From an uncultured Ruminococcus sp. (GTDB lineage: Bacteria; Bacillota; Clostridia; Lachnospirales; Lachnospiraceae): 64,000 bases of DNA. The position numbers and the translations under genes are program-made. Positions 1 through 8,692 of the stretch are shown one piece after another (position 1 is the stretch's first letter; the number at the start of each line of letters is the position of its first letter). Under the pieces are notes generated by a model. The model searched no databases, was not told where the DNA came from, and saw only the letters and a program-made list of their open reading frames with translations. Where the stretch lies: assembly GCA_900066355.1 (NCBI GenBank), contig FMEL01000011.1, positions 73,148 to 137,147 of the forward strand. Reading direction: 5' to 3'.

Positions 1-1215
1 ATCATTCATTCACGGAAGCTGAATATTCGTGCTGTGATCACGTTTTATGCATCGGTGGATGAACTGACTGGAATCCGTCTGCCGGTGGCGGCGGATGATG
101 AAAATATCTCTGTTAAGAAAAAACAGATGTGCCTTCTCAGTCTTGCAGTACATAAAAAAGATACTCTGCGGCTGAAAGAAGAAATTGAGCTGGTTTCAAA
201 CAAACCGGATATTGCGGAACTTCTGTGGTATACCATCGAAGTACGTGGACTGGATCTGCGTCCGGAAGAACAAAAAATAAAGGCTAAAGGAGAACTGTTT
301 ATTTTTGTTCTTTATACGGGCGGGGATGAAGGAAGTACTCTGCAGTGGCTGGAGCACACGATTCCGTTTAACGGGGAAGTAGAATGCACCGGCTGTACTT
401 CGGAGATGATTCCGAATCTGGAAGCGTCAGTGATCAGTCAGTCTCTGGAGGTCAGACCGGATGCCGACGGAGAAGAGCGTAAACTGCAGGCAGATGTTGT
501 TCTGGAACTGGATATGAAGCTTTACCGGGAGGAAGAGCATGATGTGATCATGGATGCGTACACTCCGTTTCGTCAGTATCAGCCAAAAGGCAGAACGGAA
601 ATGCTGGAAAGCCTGCTGATCCGGAATTTCTCACGATGTCGTCTGTCGGACCGTGTGACGATTCGTGAAACACAGGGGAAAATTCTGCAGATCTGCCACA
701 GTCAGGGAGAAGTCAAAGTTGACAAAACTCAGGTCGTCAGCGATGGGATTCAGGTGGACGGGATTCTGCGTCTGAAGGTTCTGTATATTGTGGGAAATGA
801 TGATATGCCGTTTTATTCTGCCGAGACTGTCATTCCGTTCAGTCATATCGTAGAGGCACAGGGAATCTCGAAAGACAGTGTTTATTATCTGCATAGCGAG
901 CTGGAACAGTTGTCAACGACCATGGCAGACAGCAACGAGCTTGAGATCCGTGCAACGATCGGTGTCAATGTGCTGGTGTTACAGTGCATTGAAGAATTTA
1001 TCCTCGACAAGATGGAAGAAGCACCTCTTGATCAGGGGAAAATCCGCAGTTTGCCTGGAATTACCGTGTATATTGTTCAGCCGGAAGACACGCTCTGGGA
1101 CATTGCAAAACGCTTTTATACGACCACAGAAGAAATCAGCAGTATGAATGAGCTGGAAAACGAAGAGATTTCATCAGGAATGCCGCTTCTTCTGGTAAAA
1201 AAAGTCGAAGAATGA
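1..1215 (+). CDS. SipL-like SPOCS (DUF3794) / LysM protein, 5' truncated by the window edge
   Basis: Likely a spore coat or envelope morphogenesis protein. In Clostridioides, SipL carries SPOCS (DUF3794) domains plus a C-terminal LysM and tethers the coat ATPase SpoIVA to the forespore. The reading frame is open from base 1, and the in-frame GTG at 34 lies inside a conserved-looking stretch (KLNIRAVITFYASV), so the true start is upstream of the window. Visible are the end of one SPOCS-like unit, two further DUF3794-like beta-rich units (about nt 110-420 and 620-870), and a LysM module at about nt 1060-1200 with the typical Y-x-V-Q-x-x-D-T-L-W-x-I-A pattern. Assignment to the family is confident; strict SipL orthology is inferred from domain order. 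Confidence 0.85.
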   Translation: MIHSRKLNIRAVITFYASVDELTGIRLPVAADDENISVKKKQMCLLSLAVHKKDTLRLKEEIELVSNKPDIAELLWYTIEVRGLDLRPEEQKIKAKGELFIFVLYTGGDEGSTLQWLEHTIPFNGEVECTGCTSEMIPNLEASVISQSLEVRPDADGEERKLQADVVLELDMKLYREEEHDVIMDAYTPFRQYQPKGRTEMLESLLIRNFSRCRLSDRVTIRETQGKILQICHSQGEVKVDKTQVVSDGIQVDGILRLKVLYIVGNDDMPFYSAETVIPFSHIVEAQGISKDSVYYLHSELEQLSTTMADSNELEIRATIGVNVLVLQCIEEFILDKMEEAPLDQGKIRSLPGITVYIVQPEDTLWDIAKRFYTTTEEISSMNELENEEISSGMPLLLVKKVEE

Positions 1216-1312
1216 TACTTGAAATTATCAAAAAAATCGGATAAAATAAAACACATAGATTGTATACAAAGTACAAAAAGAACGAAAAATACAAAGGACA
1301 GAGGGTGTGTTT

Positions 1313-2182
1313 ATGCGTTTACGAGCTATGGCAAAAATCAATCTTGGACTCGATGTACTCCGCAAGCGTGAGGATGGATATCATGAAGTACGGATGATCA
1401 TGCAGACGATCCAGATGTATGACCTTTTGGATATCCGTAAGAAATCAGAACCGGGAATTGTGTTGTCTACAAATCTTCCTTATGTTCCTTCTGATGAAAG
1501 GAATCTGGTATATAAGGCAGCCAAACTTCTTATGGATGAGTTTGATGTTAAAGAGGGCCTTTCTATGAAACTGACGAAATCCATTCCGGTTGCAGCAGGT
1601 ATGGCGGGTGGCAGTTCAGATGCGGCAGCTGCTTTTGTCGGAGTGAACCGTCTGTTTCGTCTGGGCCTCAGCGAAGAGGAATTGATGAAACGTGCCGTAC
1701 AGGTGGGCGCAGATGTTCCTTATTGTGTAATGAGAGGAACTGCCCTTGCAGAGGGAATCGGTGAGAAACTTACGAGTCTTCCGGGACTTCCGCGCTGTTA
1801 TGTACTTGTCGGCAAACCGGGAATCAATGTTTCGACGAAGCTGGCATATGAGAATCTGAATCTGAACAGCATTCAGAAACATCCGGACATCGATGGAATG
1901 CTTCTGGATATTGAGAATCAGGATATTTACAGCCTGACATCTAAGATGGAAAATGTCTTTGAGCCGGGAATCATCCGCCAGTATCCGGTAATTGAGGAGA
2001 TCAAAGATCTTATGGAAGCAAATGGCGCACTGAAAGCAATGATGAGCGGAAGCGGACCGACTGTATTTGGTATTTTTGATGACAGAGCGAAGATGCGTGA
2101 GGCAGCAGAAGTCCTGAAACAGAGCCATCTGGCAAAAACAGTATTTGCAACACAGATTTACAACCGAAAAGATCATGCATAG
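1313..2182 (+). CDS. ispE: 4-diphosphocytidyl-2-C-methyl-D-erythritol kinase (IspE)
   Basis: GHMP-family kinase that phosphorylates CDP-methylerythritol in the non-mevalonate (MEP) isoprenoid pathway in the cytoplasm. The N-terminus shows the AKINLGLDVL strand and a DGYHEV motif. The glycine-rich ATP loop is PVAAGMAGGSSDAAAAF, and the third GHMP motif is MSGSGPTVFGIF near the C-terminus. The length (289 aa) is normal for the family. ATG 1313 is chosen because GAGGG at 1301-1305 sits 7 nt upstream; the in-frame GTG at 1307 would be only 1 nt from that site. It lies about 100 nt after the SipL-like gene and just before a GntR regulator. Confidence 0.95.
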   Translation: MRLRAMAKINLGLDVLRKREDGYHEVRMIMQTIQMYDLLDIRKKSEPGIVLSTNLPYVPSDERNLVYKAAKLLMDEFDVKEGLSMKLTKSIPVAAGMAGGSSDAAAAFVGVNRLFRLGLSEEELMKRAVQVGADVPYCVMRGTALAEGIGEKLTSLPGLPRCYVLVGKPGINVSTKLAYENLNLNSIQKHPDIDGMLLDIENQDIYSLTSKMENVFEPGIIRQYPVIEEIKDLMEANGALKAMMSGSGPTVFGIFDDRAKMREAAEVLKQSHLAKTVFATQIYNRKDHA

Positions 2183-2215
2183 ATCAGGATGTGTGCAGGA
2201 AAGGGGAAACTACCT

Positions 2216-2911
2216 ATGATGAATGATTTTTCTGTAGATATGAACGAATATCTGCCACTTCGGGATGTTGTGTTTAACACACTCCGTAAGGCAATTTTGA
2301 AAGGGGAACTCAAGCCGGGAGAACGACTGATGGAAATCGCGCTTGCAGAGCGCCTCGGTGTCAGCAGAACTCCGGTACGTGAGGCAATGCGTAAGCTGGA
2401 ACTGGAAGGACTTGTCGTGATGATTCCCCGGAGAGGTGCACAGGTTGCCAATATCACTGAGAAGGATCTGAACGATGTACTGGAAGTGCGTATTGCACTT
2501 GAAAATCTTTCCATTGAGAATGCGTGCATGCGAATGACCGAAGAACAGCTTGAAGAGCTCTGGAATGCAGCAAAGAATTTCGAGGCAACGATGGCAGAGG
2601 GAAATCTTGTAAAACTTGCAGAAGCAGATGTGGCTTTCCATGAAGTCATCTACAAATCTTCAGATAATCGCAGACTGAATCAGGTTTTAAACAACCTGCG
2701 TGAGCAGATTTACAGATACCGTGTGGAATATCTGAAAGATGAGGAGACAAGAAATCTTCTGGTCAAAGAGCATAAAGAGATTTATGAGGCAATCAAAAAT
2801 CGTGATGTAAAGAGCGCGAAGGAAATTTCCTATCAGCATATTGAAAATCAGAGAGAGGCGATCATCCGCTCGATCCGTGAGGAGACACAGAATCGTCAGA
2901 TACGTAAATAA
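2216..2911 (+). CDS. GntR-family transcriptional regulator, FadR subfamily (FCD domain)
   Basis: DNA-binding repressor or activator that responds to a small acidic metabolite. The N-terminal winged helix contains the classic GntR signature (about residues 15-75: LRKAILKGELKPGERL, then LAERLGVSRTPVREAMRKLE). The C-terminal all-helical FCD ligand domain (about residues 80-225) has conserved DxxFH (ADVAFHEVIY) and the late histidines in EHKEIYEAI and QHIENQ that usually bind a metal. ATG 2216 (or the adjacent ATG 2219) follows AAGGGGA by 8 nt; the upstream in-frame ATG 2189 has no ribosome site. No cognate metabolic gene is adjacent, so the regulated pathway cannot be named. Confidence 0.88.
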   Translation: MMNDFSVDMNEYLPLRDVVFNTLRKAILKGELKPGERLMEIALAERLGVSRTPVREAMRKLELEGLVVMIPRRGAQVANITEKDLNDVLEVRIALENLSIENACMRMTEEQLEELWNAAKNFEATMAEGNLVKLAEADVAFHEVIYKSSDNRRLNQVLNNLREQIYRYRVEYLKDEETRNLLVKEHKEIYEAIKNRDVKSAKEISYQHIENQREAIIRSIREETQNRQIRK

Positions 2912-2933
2912 AAAAATAAAATATGGTTATTCT

Positions 2934-2965
2934 AAGAGAGATGCATGTGATGTGTCTCTCTTTTT
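2934..2965 (+). terminator. Rho-independent terminator after the GntR gene
   Basis: Inverted repeat AAGAGAGA ... TCTCTCTT followed by a T-run, 22 nt after the stop codon of the GntR regulator. It separates that gene from the germination operon. Confidence 0.75.
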
Positions 2966-3019
2966 GATTGCATATAGAGGAGGCGTCGGTGGCGCATCCG
3001 CTGGTTTGTGGAGGAAACC

Positions 3020-4564
3020 ATGACAGATGTAAAAGAAAATGTGAAAAAAATCTCGGCGGATATTCGTGAGAATGAACGTTATATACAAGAACGCTGTGAA
3101 AACTGTGCGGATATTCTGATTCGTCCGATGCGGCTCGGGGATGAGCACAAAGTGGACTGCCTTATGGTTTATATAGAAGTGGCAGTTTCCAATATGATGC
3201 TGGATGATTCGGCAATCGGCAAGATGATCAACCATTTCTGGGAGATTCCGCCGGAAAAGATTCCGGAGTTTATGCAGAATAACAGCCTCGGAATTGCTGA
3301 TGTACAGAAACTGAATGATATGAACGAAGTTTTTGGTGCGATCCTTTCCGGAAATGCAGTTTTTTTCATTGATGGTTATGATAAAGCAATGAAAATCTCG
3401 AGCAGGGGATATCCGAACATGGGTGTGTCGGAGGCAGAGTCAGAAAAAGTGCTCCGTGGTTCCAGAGAGGGATTTTCAGATTCGGTAAAAACAAACTCTG
3501 CGCTTGTGCGAAAAAGACTGCGTGATACCAGAATGAAAGTGGAAGAATATCAGATGGGTGTGCGTTCCAATACGGTGCTGCAGATTCTGTATATAGATGA
3601 TCTGGTGCACGAGGAACTTCTGGAGCAGATAAAGGAGCGTATCGAAGAATATGAGATAGATGGTGTCCTTGACAGTGGCATGCTTGAACAGCTTACGGAA
3701 GAATCGTGGTATTCTCCGTTTCCTCAGTATCAGGTTACGGAGCGACCGGACCGTGCAGCGCTGGAACTTTTGAACGGAAAGGTTGTGCTGCTCTGTGACA
3801 ATTCTCCGTCTGCGTTGATTTTGCCCGGCTCATTCAGTGGATTTATGGAAAGCAGCGAGGACTGGTATCACCATTTCGAGATGGCATCGTTCTTAAGGAT
3901 TCTGCGCTATCTGGCACTTCTGACTGCAATGCTTCTGCCGGGACTTTATCTGGCGGTGATTCGTTTTCATACTCAGATTCTTCCAGCGAATCTGCTTCTT
4001 TCCTTTGCAGAGGCTAGGGAAGGGGTGCCGTTTACAAGTGTGACGGAACTGATACTGCTGGAGCTTGCTTTTGAATTGATCAGAGAGGCCGGGGTACGTG
4101 TGCCTGGTGCGCTTGGAAATGCAATCGGAATCGTGGGAGGTCTGATCATCGGAGATGCGGCAGTGAGTGCAAATCTTGTAAGTCCTATTGTCGTGATGAT
4201 CGTAGCGCTGACAGCATTAGGCTCCATGGTGATTCCGGATGAGGAATTTGCATCGGCATTCCGGCTTATGAAATATGGATTTTTGTTTCTGGGTGGTTAT
4301 CTTGGAATCTATGGTATCGTACTGGGATTGTACCTGATGATCTCACATCTGTCCGGACTTTTGAGTTTTGGTGTGCCGTATCTTGTTCCCTTTGTCAGAA
4401 AACATCCGGTAAGCCGGGTAGGGGACGGCATCTGGCGCATTCCATTTAAGAAAAGGCAGTATCGTCCGGTATATGCAAAAAGTGACCAGAGTTTGCGACT
4501 GAAACATAAAGCGCAGACGAAAGCGGCAGGCAAGGAGGCGGAAAATGAAATACGCAGAAAATAA
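3020..4564 (+). CDS. GerA-family spore germination protein (GerAA/SpoVAF type)
   Basis: Membrane subunit of a germinant receptor complex in the spore inner membrane. The first ~280 residues form the cytoplasmic N-terminal domain, including the family stretch RRPxRxGDEHK-like 'RPMRLGDEHKVDCLMVYIE' and the VQILYIDDLV-like 'LQILYIDDLVHEELL'. The C-terminal half has several membrane helices (about residues 285-440) with the GerA signature region around GNAIGIVGGLIIGDAAVSANLVSP. A positively charged tail follows. ATG 3020 follows GGAGG at 3010-3014. The next gene overlaps its end by 20 bp and supplies the B and C parts, so the two genes are probably one receptor operon. Confidence 0.92.
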   Translation: MTDVKENVKKISADIRENERYIQERCENCADILIRPMRLGDEHKVDCLMVYIEVAVSNMMLDDSAIGKMINHFWEIPPEKIPEFMQNNSLGIADVQKLNDMNEVFGAILSGNAVFFIDGYDKAMKISSRGYPNMGVSEAESEKVLRGSREGFSDSVKTNSALVRKRLRDTRMKVEEYQMGVRSNTVLQILYIDDLVHEELLEQIKERIEEYEIDGVLDSGMLEQLTEESWYSPFPQYQVTERPDRAALELLNGKVVLLCDNSPSALILPGSFSGFMESSEDWYHHFEMASFLRILRYLALLTAMLLPGLYLAVIRFHTQILPANLLLSFAEAREGVPFTSVTELILLELAFELIREAGVRVPGALGNAIGIVGGLIIGDAAVSANLVSPIVVMIVALTALGSMVIPDEEFASAFRLMKYGFLFLGGYLGIYGIVLGLYLMISHLSGLLSFGVPYLVPFVRKHPVSRVGDGIWRIPFKKRQYRPVYAKSDQSLRLKHKAQTKAAGKEAENEIRRK

Positions 4565-6218
4565 TCGGATCTCACACCGACAGTTATACCGTCAGATTCT
4601 GCTGACATTTCTGGCTCCTTTTCTGCTCTGCCTGAATGGAAAAGGTGGACTTTTGGGACTGTCCGGTGTGATGGGAATTATTCTGGCAGTCATTTTTCTT
4701 CTGTTGTATTCTTTCTTTTATCTGCGAAGCACCTATGGATATGCAGATATGATCCGATCTTTCGGAAAAGCCGGGGCGGTAATCTTCGGGGGATTTTTTC
4801 TTATCTATCTTGTGATGGCGGGAGCGTATCTTCTGAACCTGATCGGCAGGATCATTCCTGTGTGGCTGATCTTTGGTATCTCTGAGAAATGGCTGCTGTT
4901 ATTTGCAGTACTTGTCTGTGCCTATGGGATGGAAAAAGGAATGCAGAAAAGAGGCAGGATGGCAGAAGTTACAGGAGGGATTTTTCTTGGGGCTATCCTG
5001 CTTTTGCTGGTACTGTGCGCGGGACAGGGAAAGACAGAATATATCACGGAACTGTTTCGGGAGGAATCTTTTTCTATAGAAACAAGTATCCGGTCGGCAT
5101 ACCGTTATCTGTGCTTTTTCTCGGGAATCAGTCTGCTTCCGTTTGTGATGAAAGATGTTGAAAAGAGGGGCAGCGCAGGAAAGACTGTGATATGGGGCAT
5201 TCTGACAGTCAGCGGGGTTATGAGCTGTGTACTGTTGCTGCTTCCGGCTGTGCTGGGATGGCGGAGAGTGCAGTCTGAAACATGGCCGGTTCTTTCTCTG
5301 CTGGCAGGGGCAGATCTGCCGGGGAATGTTTTGGCGAGGTTTGACGTGCTGTGGATGGGCTTTCTATTGTATAGTCTGCTGTTTGCAGTCGGCAGTGTTT
5401 TTTATTATGGAGAACGGATACTGACATCAGCGCATATCGGGACAGGAAAATTCTGGCTTCCGGTGGCAGTATATGTGGTGTCGATTTTTGAGGTAGACGG
5501 CATGACAGCCGCAGATCTGTTTGAAAAATATCTGGCGCGAATTTTTGTGCCGGGACTTCTTGCCATATTGCTGTATCTGTTCTTACGCGGCAGACAGAAA
5601 CAGATAAAAAAAGCAGCAGCGGCCGGCTGTATTTTCCTGATATTTGCAATGACCTGTGTCGGCTGCGCGGGAATTGAGCCGGAAAAACGAATGTATCCGC
5701 TGGCGCTTGGCATTGATGTTTCAGGAGATGATTTCGTCATTTCATACGGAATGCCGGATCTGCCAGAGGCGACCGGTCAGGGAAAAGAGGAAGAAAATAC
5801 AGATCATTCTGTACTGACATTGAAAGGAAACGATTTTGAGGCAATTCAGAAGCTTTATGACAGAAGCCAGAATCGATATCTTGATATCGGACATCTCGAG
5901 GTCATTATCATGGGAAATGAGCTGATGGAAAGCGGCAGGTGGGAGGATTTTTTGAACTACCTGAAAATGGAACCGCTGGCGGGAGAGAATATTTATCTTT
6001 TCAGAACTGAAGATCCGGAGGCTGTGTTGAAATGGGACAGTGGCGGTGCTTCCATCGGGGATTATCTGACAGGGCTTCTTGAAAACCGGGTTCCGGCACA
6101 GCAAAAAGAAGGAGTGACCCTGCGGCAGGTGTATCATCAGTGGTATCAGGATAGAACGCTGCTTGCTCTTCCACAAATTACACTTGTTGACGGAGAACTG
6201 GAAGTGTTTCTGGAATAA
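4545..6218 (+). CDS. GerAB-type permease fused to a shortened GerAC-like lipoprotein domain
   Basis: Residues 1-350 are a GerAB-like amino-acid-permease-type membrane protein with about ten hydrophobic segments; in GerA receptors this subunit senses germinant. The last hydrophobic segment runs directly into a lipobox-like CVGC (Cys374), followed by GIEPEKRMYPLALGIDVSG, which is the hallmark start of GerAC proteins. The GerAC-like part covers only about 185 residues (375-557), about half of a normal GerAC, and appears to lack the C-terminal domain. The ORF is continuous with no stop between the two parts. GGAGGCGG before ATG 4545 is a strong ribosome site. It overlaps the upstream GerA gene by 20 bp. 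Whether the protein is cleaved and lipidated at Cys374 cannot be told from sequence. Confidence 0.88.
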   Translation: MKYAENNRISHRQLYRQILLTFLAPFLLCLNGKGGLLGLSGVMGIILAVIFLLLYSFFYLRSTYGYADMIRSFGKAGAVIFGGFFLIYLVMAGAYLLNLIGRIIPVWLIFGISEKWLLLFAVLVCAYGMEKGMQKRGRMAEVTGGIFLGAILLLLVLCAGQGKTEYITELFREESFSIETSIRSAYRYLCFFSGISLLPFVMKDVEKRGSAGKTVIWGILTVSGVMSCVLLLLPAVLGWRRVQSETWPVLSLLAGADLPGNVLARFDVLWMGFLLYSLLFAVGSVFYYGERILTSAHIGTGKFWLPVAVYVVSIFEVDGMTAADLFEKYLARIFVPGLLAILLYLFLRGRQKQIKKAAAAGCIFLIFAMTCVGCAGIEPEKRMYPLALGIDVSGDDFVISYGMPDLPEATGQGKEEENTDHSVLTLKGNDFEAIQKLYDRSQNRYLDIGHLEVIIMGNELMESGRWEDFLNYLKMEPLAGENIYLFRTEDPEAVLKWDSGGASIGDYLTGLLENRVPAQQKEGVTLRQVYHQWYQDRTLLALPQITLVDGELEVFLE

Positions 6219-6286
6219 AATACCGAAAATGGTCAATACTTCTGACAGAGTAATCAGAAATTATGTATGTACAGGAGGCATTTGAT

Positions 6287-6562
6287 ATGAAAGAGTGGCT
6301 GCGGCAGAACGGAAAAATAGATATATGGAAAACAGAGGCGGCAAGAATAAGAGACATTCTCGGAAACAGAAAACACAGGGTACAAGCTTCAATTCTTGCC
6401 GGGATGCTTGCGCTTGCGCTTCTTGGAGGCTGTGTTTCGGGGTCGCATACACCCGGGGTGATGGCATGGTGGGGAAGCCTGTACCCACAGTTTTGCTTTT
6501 CACAGACAGATCAGAAGCCAAAGATTTCCTTCTGGCTTGCGAAAGCCATTGAGAGGTGGTAA
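6287..6562 (+). CDS. Small protein of unknown function with one hydrophobic segment
   Basis: A 91-aa ORF. ATG 6287 is 8 nt after a perfect AGGAGG (6273-6278); the in-frame ATG 6263 precedes that site and was rejected. A charged N-terminal ~30 residues is followed by a hydrophobic stretch ASILAGMLALALLGGCVSG, which could be a membrane anchor or a lipobox-like LGGC. The C-terminal half is aromatic-rich (GVMAWWGSLYPQFCF). I do not recognise the family. It sits 68 nt after the GerAB-GerAC fusion gene and just before murI. The ribosome site supports translation. Confidence 0.55.
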   Translation: MKEWLRQNGKIDIWKTEAARIRDILGNRKHRVQASILAGMLALALLGGCVSGSHTPGVMAWWGSLYPQFCFSQTDQKPKISFWLAKAIERW

Positions 6563-6630
6563 GATGATAAATAGTCCGGATGGTCGCAGGGCTTTTCGGA
6601 CTACATTATTTAAGAAATGGAGATACATAT

Positions 6631-7449
6631 ATGATAGATAAGAATGCGCCTGTCGGTGTGTTTGATTCCGGCGTGGGCGGTCTGACCGTAGCACGTGAGA
6701 TCATGCGAAATCTTCCTTCAGAAAAGATTGTTTATTTTGGAGATACTGCAAGGGTTCCATATGGAAGCAAATCAAAAGATACCGTCATCCGCTATTCCAG
6801 TCAGATCGTTCATTTTCTGAGAGAGCAGAATGTCAAGGCAATCGTGATCGCCTGTAATACCGCGAGTGCGTTTGCACTTGAGGCTGTACAGGATAAGCTT
6901 GATATACCGGTGCTTGGTGTGATTGAAGCAGGTGCCCGTGTGGCCGCAGAAGAGACTAAAAATAAAAGAGTCGGGGTGATCGGTACTGTGGGTACGGTTG
7001 GAAGTGGCATCCACGAATCTTACCTGAAACGGCTGAATCCGGAGATTACGGTGATCGGGAAGGCATGTCCGCTTTTTGTACCGCTGGTAGAAGAAGGATG
7101 GCTGCATGATCCGGTTACAGTCGAGGTTGCATCCCGTTACCTGCAGGAGCTGAAGGATGAGCAGGTAGATACCCTGATTCTCGGATGTACACATTATCCG
7201 TTGATCCGTTCAACGATTCAGGAAGTGATGGGTGAGAAAGTTCGTCTGGTCAATCCGGCATATGAGACGGCACTGGAATTAAAGAGCCTTCTGACGAAAA
7301 TGGATCTTCTGAGTACAGGAGAGCAGCAGGCAGAGTTTCCATACCGCTTTTATGTCAGTGATCTTGCAGATGAATTCAAGGAATTTGCCAATTCCATTCT
7401 GCCTTATGATGTAACCATGACACGCAAAATCGACATTGAGAAGTATTAG
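6631..7449 (+). CDS. murI: Glutamate racemase (MurI)
   Basis: Interconverts L- and D-glutamate to supply D-Glu for peptidoglycan. Present are the N-terminal PVGVFDSGVGGLTV motif with the catalytic-site Asp and Ser, YFGDTARVPYG, the first catalytic cysteine in ACNTASA, and the second in GCTHYPLI. The length of 272 aa is typical. ATG 6631 is preceded by GGAG at 6619-6622. An upstream in-frame start at 6580 would add 17 residues lacking family similarity. The DUF1934 gene follows 9 nt downstream, so they are co-transcribed. Confidence 0.96.
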   Translation: MIDKNAPVGVFDSGVGGLTVAREIMRNLPSEKIVYFGDTARVPYGSKSKDTVIRYSSQIVHFLREQNVKAIVIACNTASAFALEAVQDKLDIPVLGVIEAGARVAAEETKNKRVGVIGTVGTVGSGIHESYLKRLNPEITVIGKACPLFVPLVEEGWLHDPVTVEVASRYLQELKDEQVDTLILGCTHYPLIRSTIQEVMGEKVRLVNPAYETALELKSLLTKMDLLSTGEQQAEFPYRFYVSDLADEFKEFANSILPYDVTMTRKIDIEKY

Positions 7450-7458
7450 GAGAAATAA

Positions 7459-7914
7459 ATGAAAAAAGATGTACTTATTCGTGTACGGGGACTTCAGATG
7501 ATGGATACGGAGGATGAGCAGGAACCGCTTGAAATCGTTGTTCCCGGACAGTATTATTATCGAAACGGAAGCCATTATCTCCGGTATGAAGAAATGATGG
7601 ATGATACGGCACAGCCGACAGTCAATTATATTAAGCTGTCTCCACAGGGCGTAGAAGTACGCAAACAGGGACAGGTAAATGTACATATGGTGTTTGAGCA
7701 GGGAAAGAAAAACATGACTCTTTATTCGACACCATTTGGAACACTTCAGATGGGAATTGCCGCAACAGGCCTTGAAATCATGGAGGATGAAGACTGCATT
7801 CAGATGAAAGTGGATTATGCACTGGATATGAATGATGAACATGTGGCAGATTGTTACCTGACGGTTCAGGCACAGTCCAAAGATCTCGGAGATTTTTCTT
7901 TTTACGAAAACTGA
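7459..7914 (+). CDS. DUF1934 (YwiB-like) beta-barrel protein
   Basis: A 151-aa cytoplasmic protein resembling the DUF1934/YwiB family, which adopts a calycin-like beta barrel of unknown role. Features matching the family are an N-terminal KKDVLIRVRGLQ, the central NYIKLSPQGVEVRKQGQVNVHMVFEQGKK, the TPFGTLQMGI strand and a closing alternating pattern. The gene begins 9 nt after murI with GGAG in between and ends at a strong terminator. The biochemical function is unknown. Confidence 0.8.
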   Translation: MKKDVLIRVRGLQMMDTEDEQEPLEIVVPGQYYYRNGSHYLRYEEMMDDTAQPTVNYIKLSPQGVEVRKQGQVNVHMVFEQGKKNMTLYSTPFGTLQMGIAATGLEIMEDEDCIQMKVDYALDMNDEHVADCYLTVQAQSKDLGDFSFYEN

Positions 7915-7940
7915 AGAACAGATATATCATTACAAAAATC

Positions 7941-7971
7941 AACACCCGGAGGAATGAACCTTCGGGTGTTT
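7941..7971. terminator. Bidirectional Rho-independent terminator
   Basis: Stem AACACCCGGAGG / ACCTTCGGGTGTT with flanking T- and A-rich ends, between the convergent DUF1934 gene and the minus-strand membrane protein gene. Confidence 0.85.
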
Positions 7972-7991
7972 GCTTTATGATCCGTATGAAA

Positions 7992-8435
7992 TTATTTATT
8001 ACGTAATCTGGCGAAGAAGCCTTTTTTCTTAGGAGCCGGAGTTTCAAGGGAACCACGGATTCCTTTTACACCAACGATGTATAAACCGCTGACTTCTGCT
8101 TTGACTTCTTTCTTAACCGGAATCAGATCAAAAACTTTTTCGTCTGCGATCAGTACGGAGATCTTCGGTCCGACTTTTGCCTTAACGATCGGAAGTTTGG
8201 AACGACGCATAAGCTTCGGAGCCTGATCGATCACCATCTGCGGAAGACCGGATTCTTTTAACGGAAGCCGTTTCTTATCGATAATCAGCATAGATACGGT
8301 TTGTTTTGCTGCTTCAATCTGAGCCTGCTGTTCTTCTTGTTTCTTCTGAGCTTTCTTTCCAAAGAAATAAAGAGCAATCAGAGCACCGATCAGGATGATC
8401 AGGATTACAAGAAGGACGATGGTAAGTGTACTCAT
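7992..8435 (-). CDS. Single-pass membrane protein of unknown function
   Basis: A 147-aa protein with an N-terminal transmembrane helix (about residues 4-25: LTIVLLVILIILIGALIALYFFG) and then a charged, coiled-coil-like segment (KKAQKKQEEQQAQIEAAKQ). A soluble beta-rich domain follows with MLIIDKKRLPLKESGLP and conserved-looking prolines, and the tail is basic (KKKGFFARLRNK). The start at 8435 follows GGAGGG with 7-nt spacing; the track-style upstream start at 8450 lacks a site. I do not recognise a named function. It stands alone on the minus strand, divergent from the deacetylase cluster. Confidence 0.75.
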   Translation of the reverse strand: MSTLTIVLLVILIILIGALIALYFFGKKAQKKQEEQQAQIEAAKQTVSMLIIDKKRLPLKESGLPQMVIDQAPKLMRRSKLPIVKAKVGPKISVLIADEKVFDLIPVKKEVKAEVSGLYIVGVKGIRGSLETPAPKKKGFFARLRNK

Positions 8436-8692
8436 AAATACCCTCCTCAATATGTAAATTTACAAACTAATGTCATGCGAAATATATTCTAACATCATTT
8501 ATTACAAAAGGCAAACAAATTCAGGAAAATTCCATGAAGAACAGGAAAAGATATGGAAATACAGCGGGCAAACAGGTATAATAGAAACATATTTCTTATA
8601 TGTGGAACATGTAAAAATCAGCAGGCTGTAATAAAATACACCGATTTACGGGTATACTAGGAATTACAGAATAAACCATACAGGGAGTTAGT

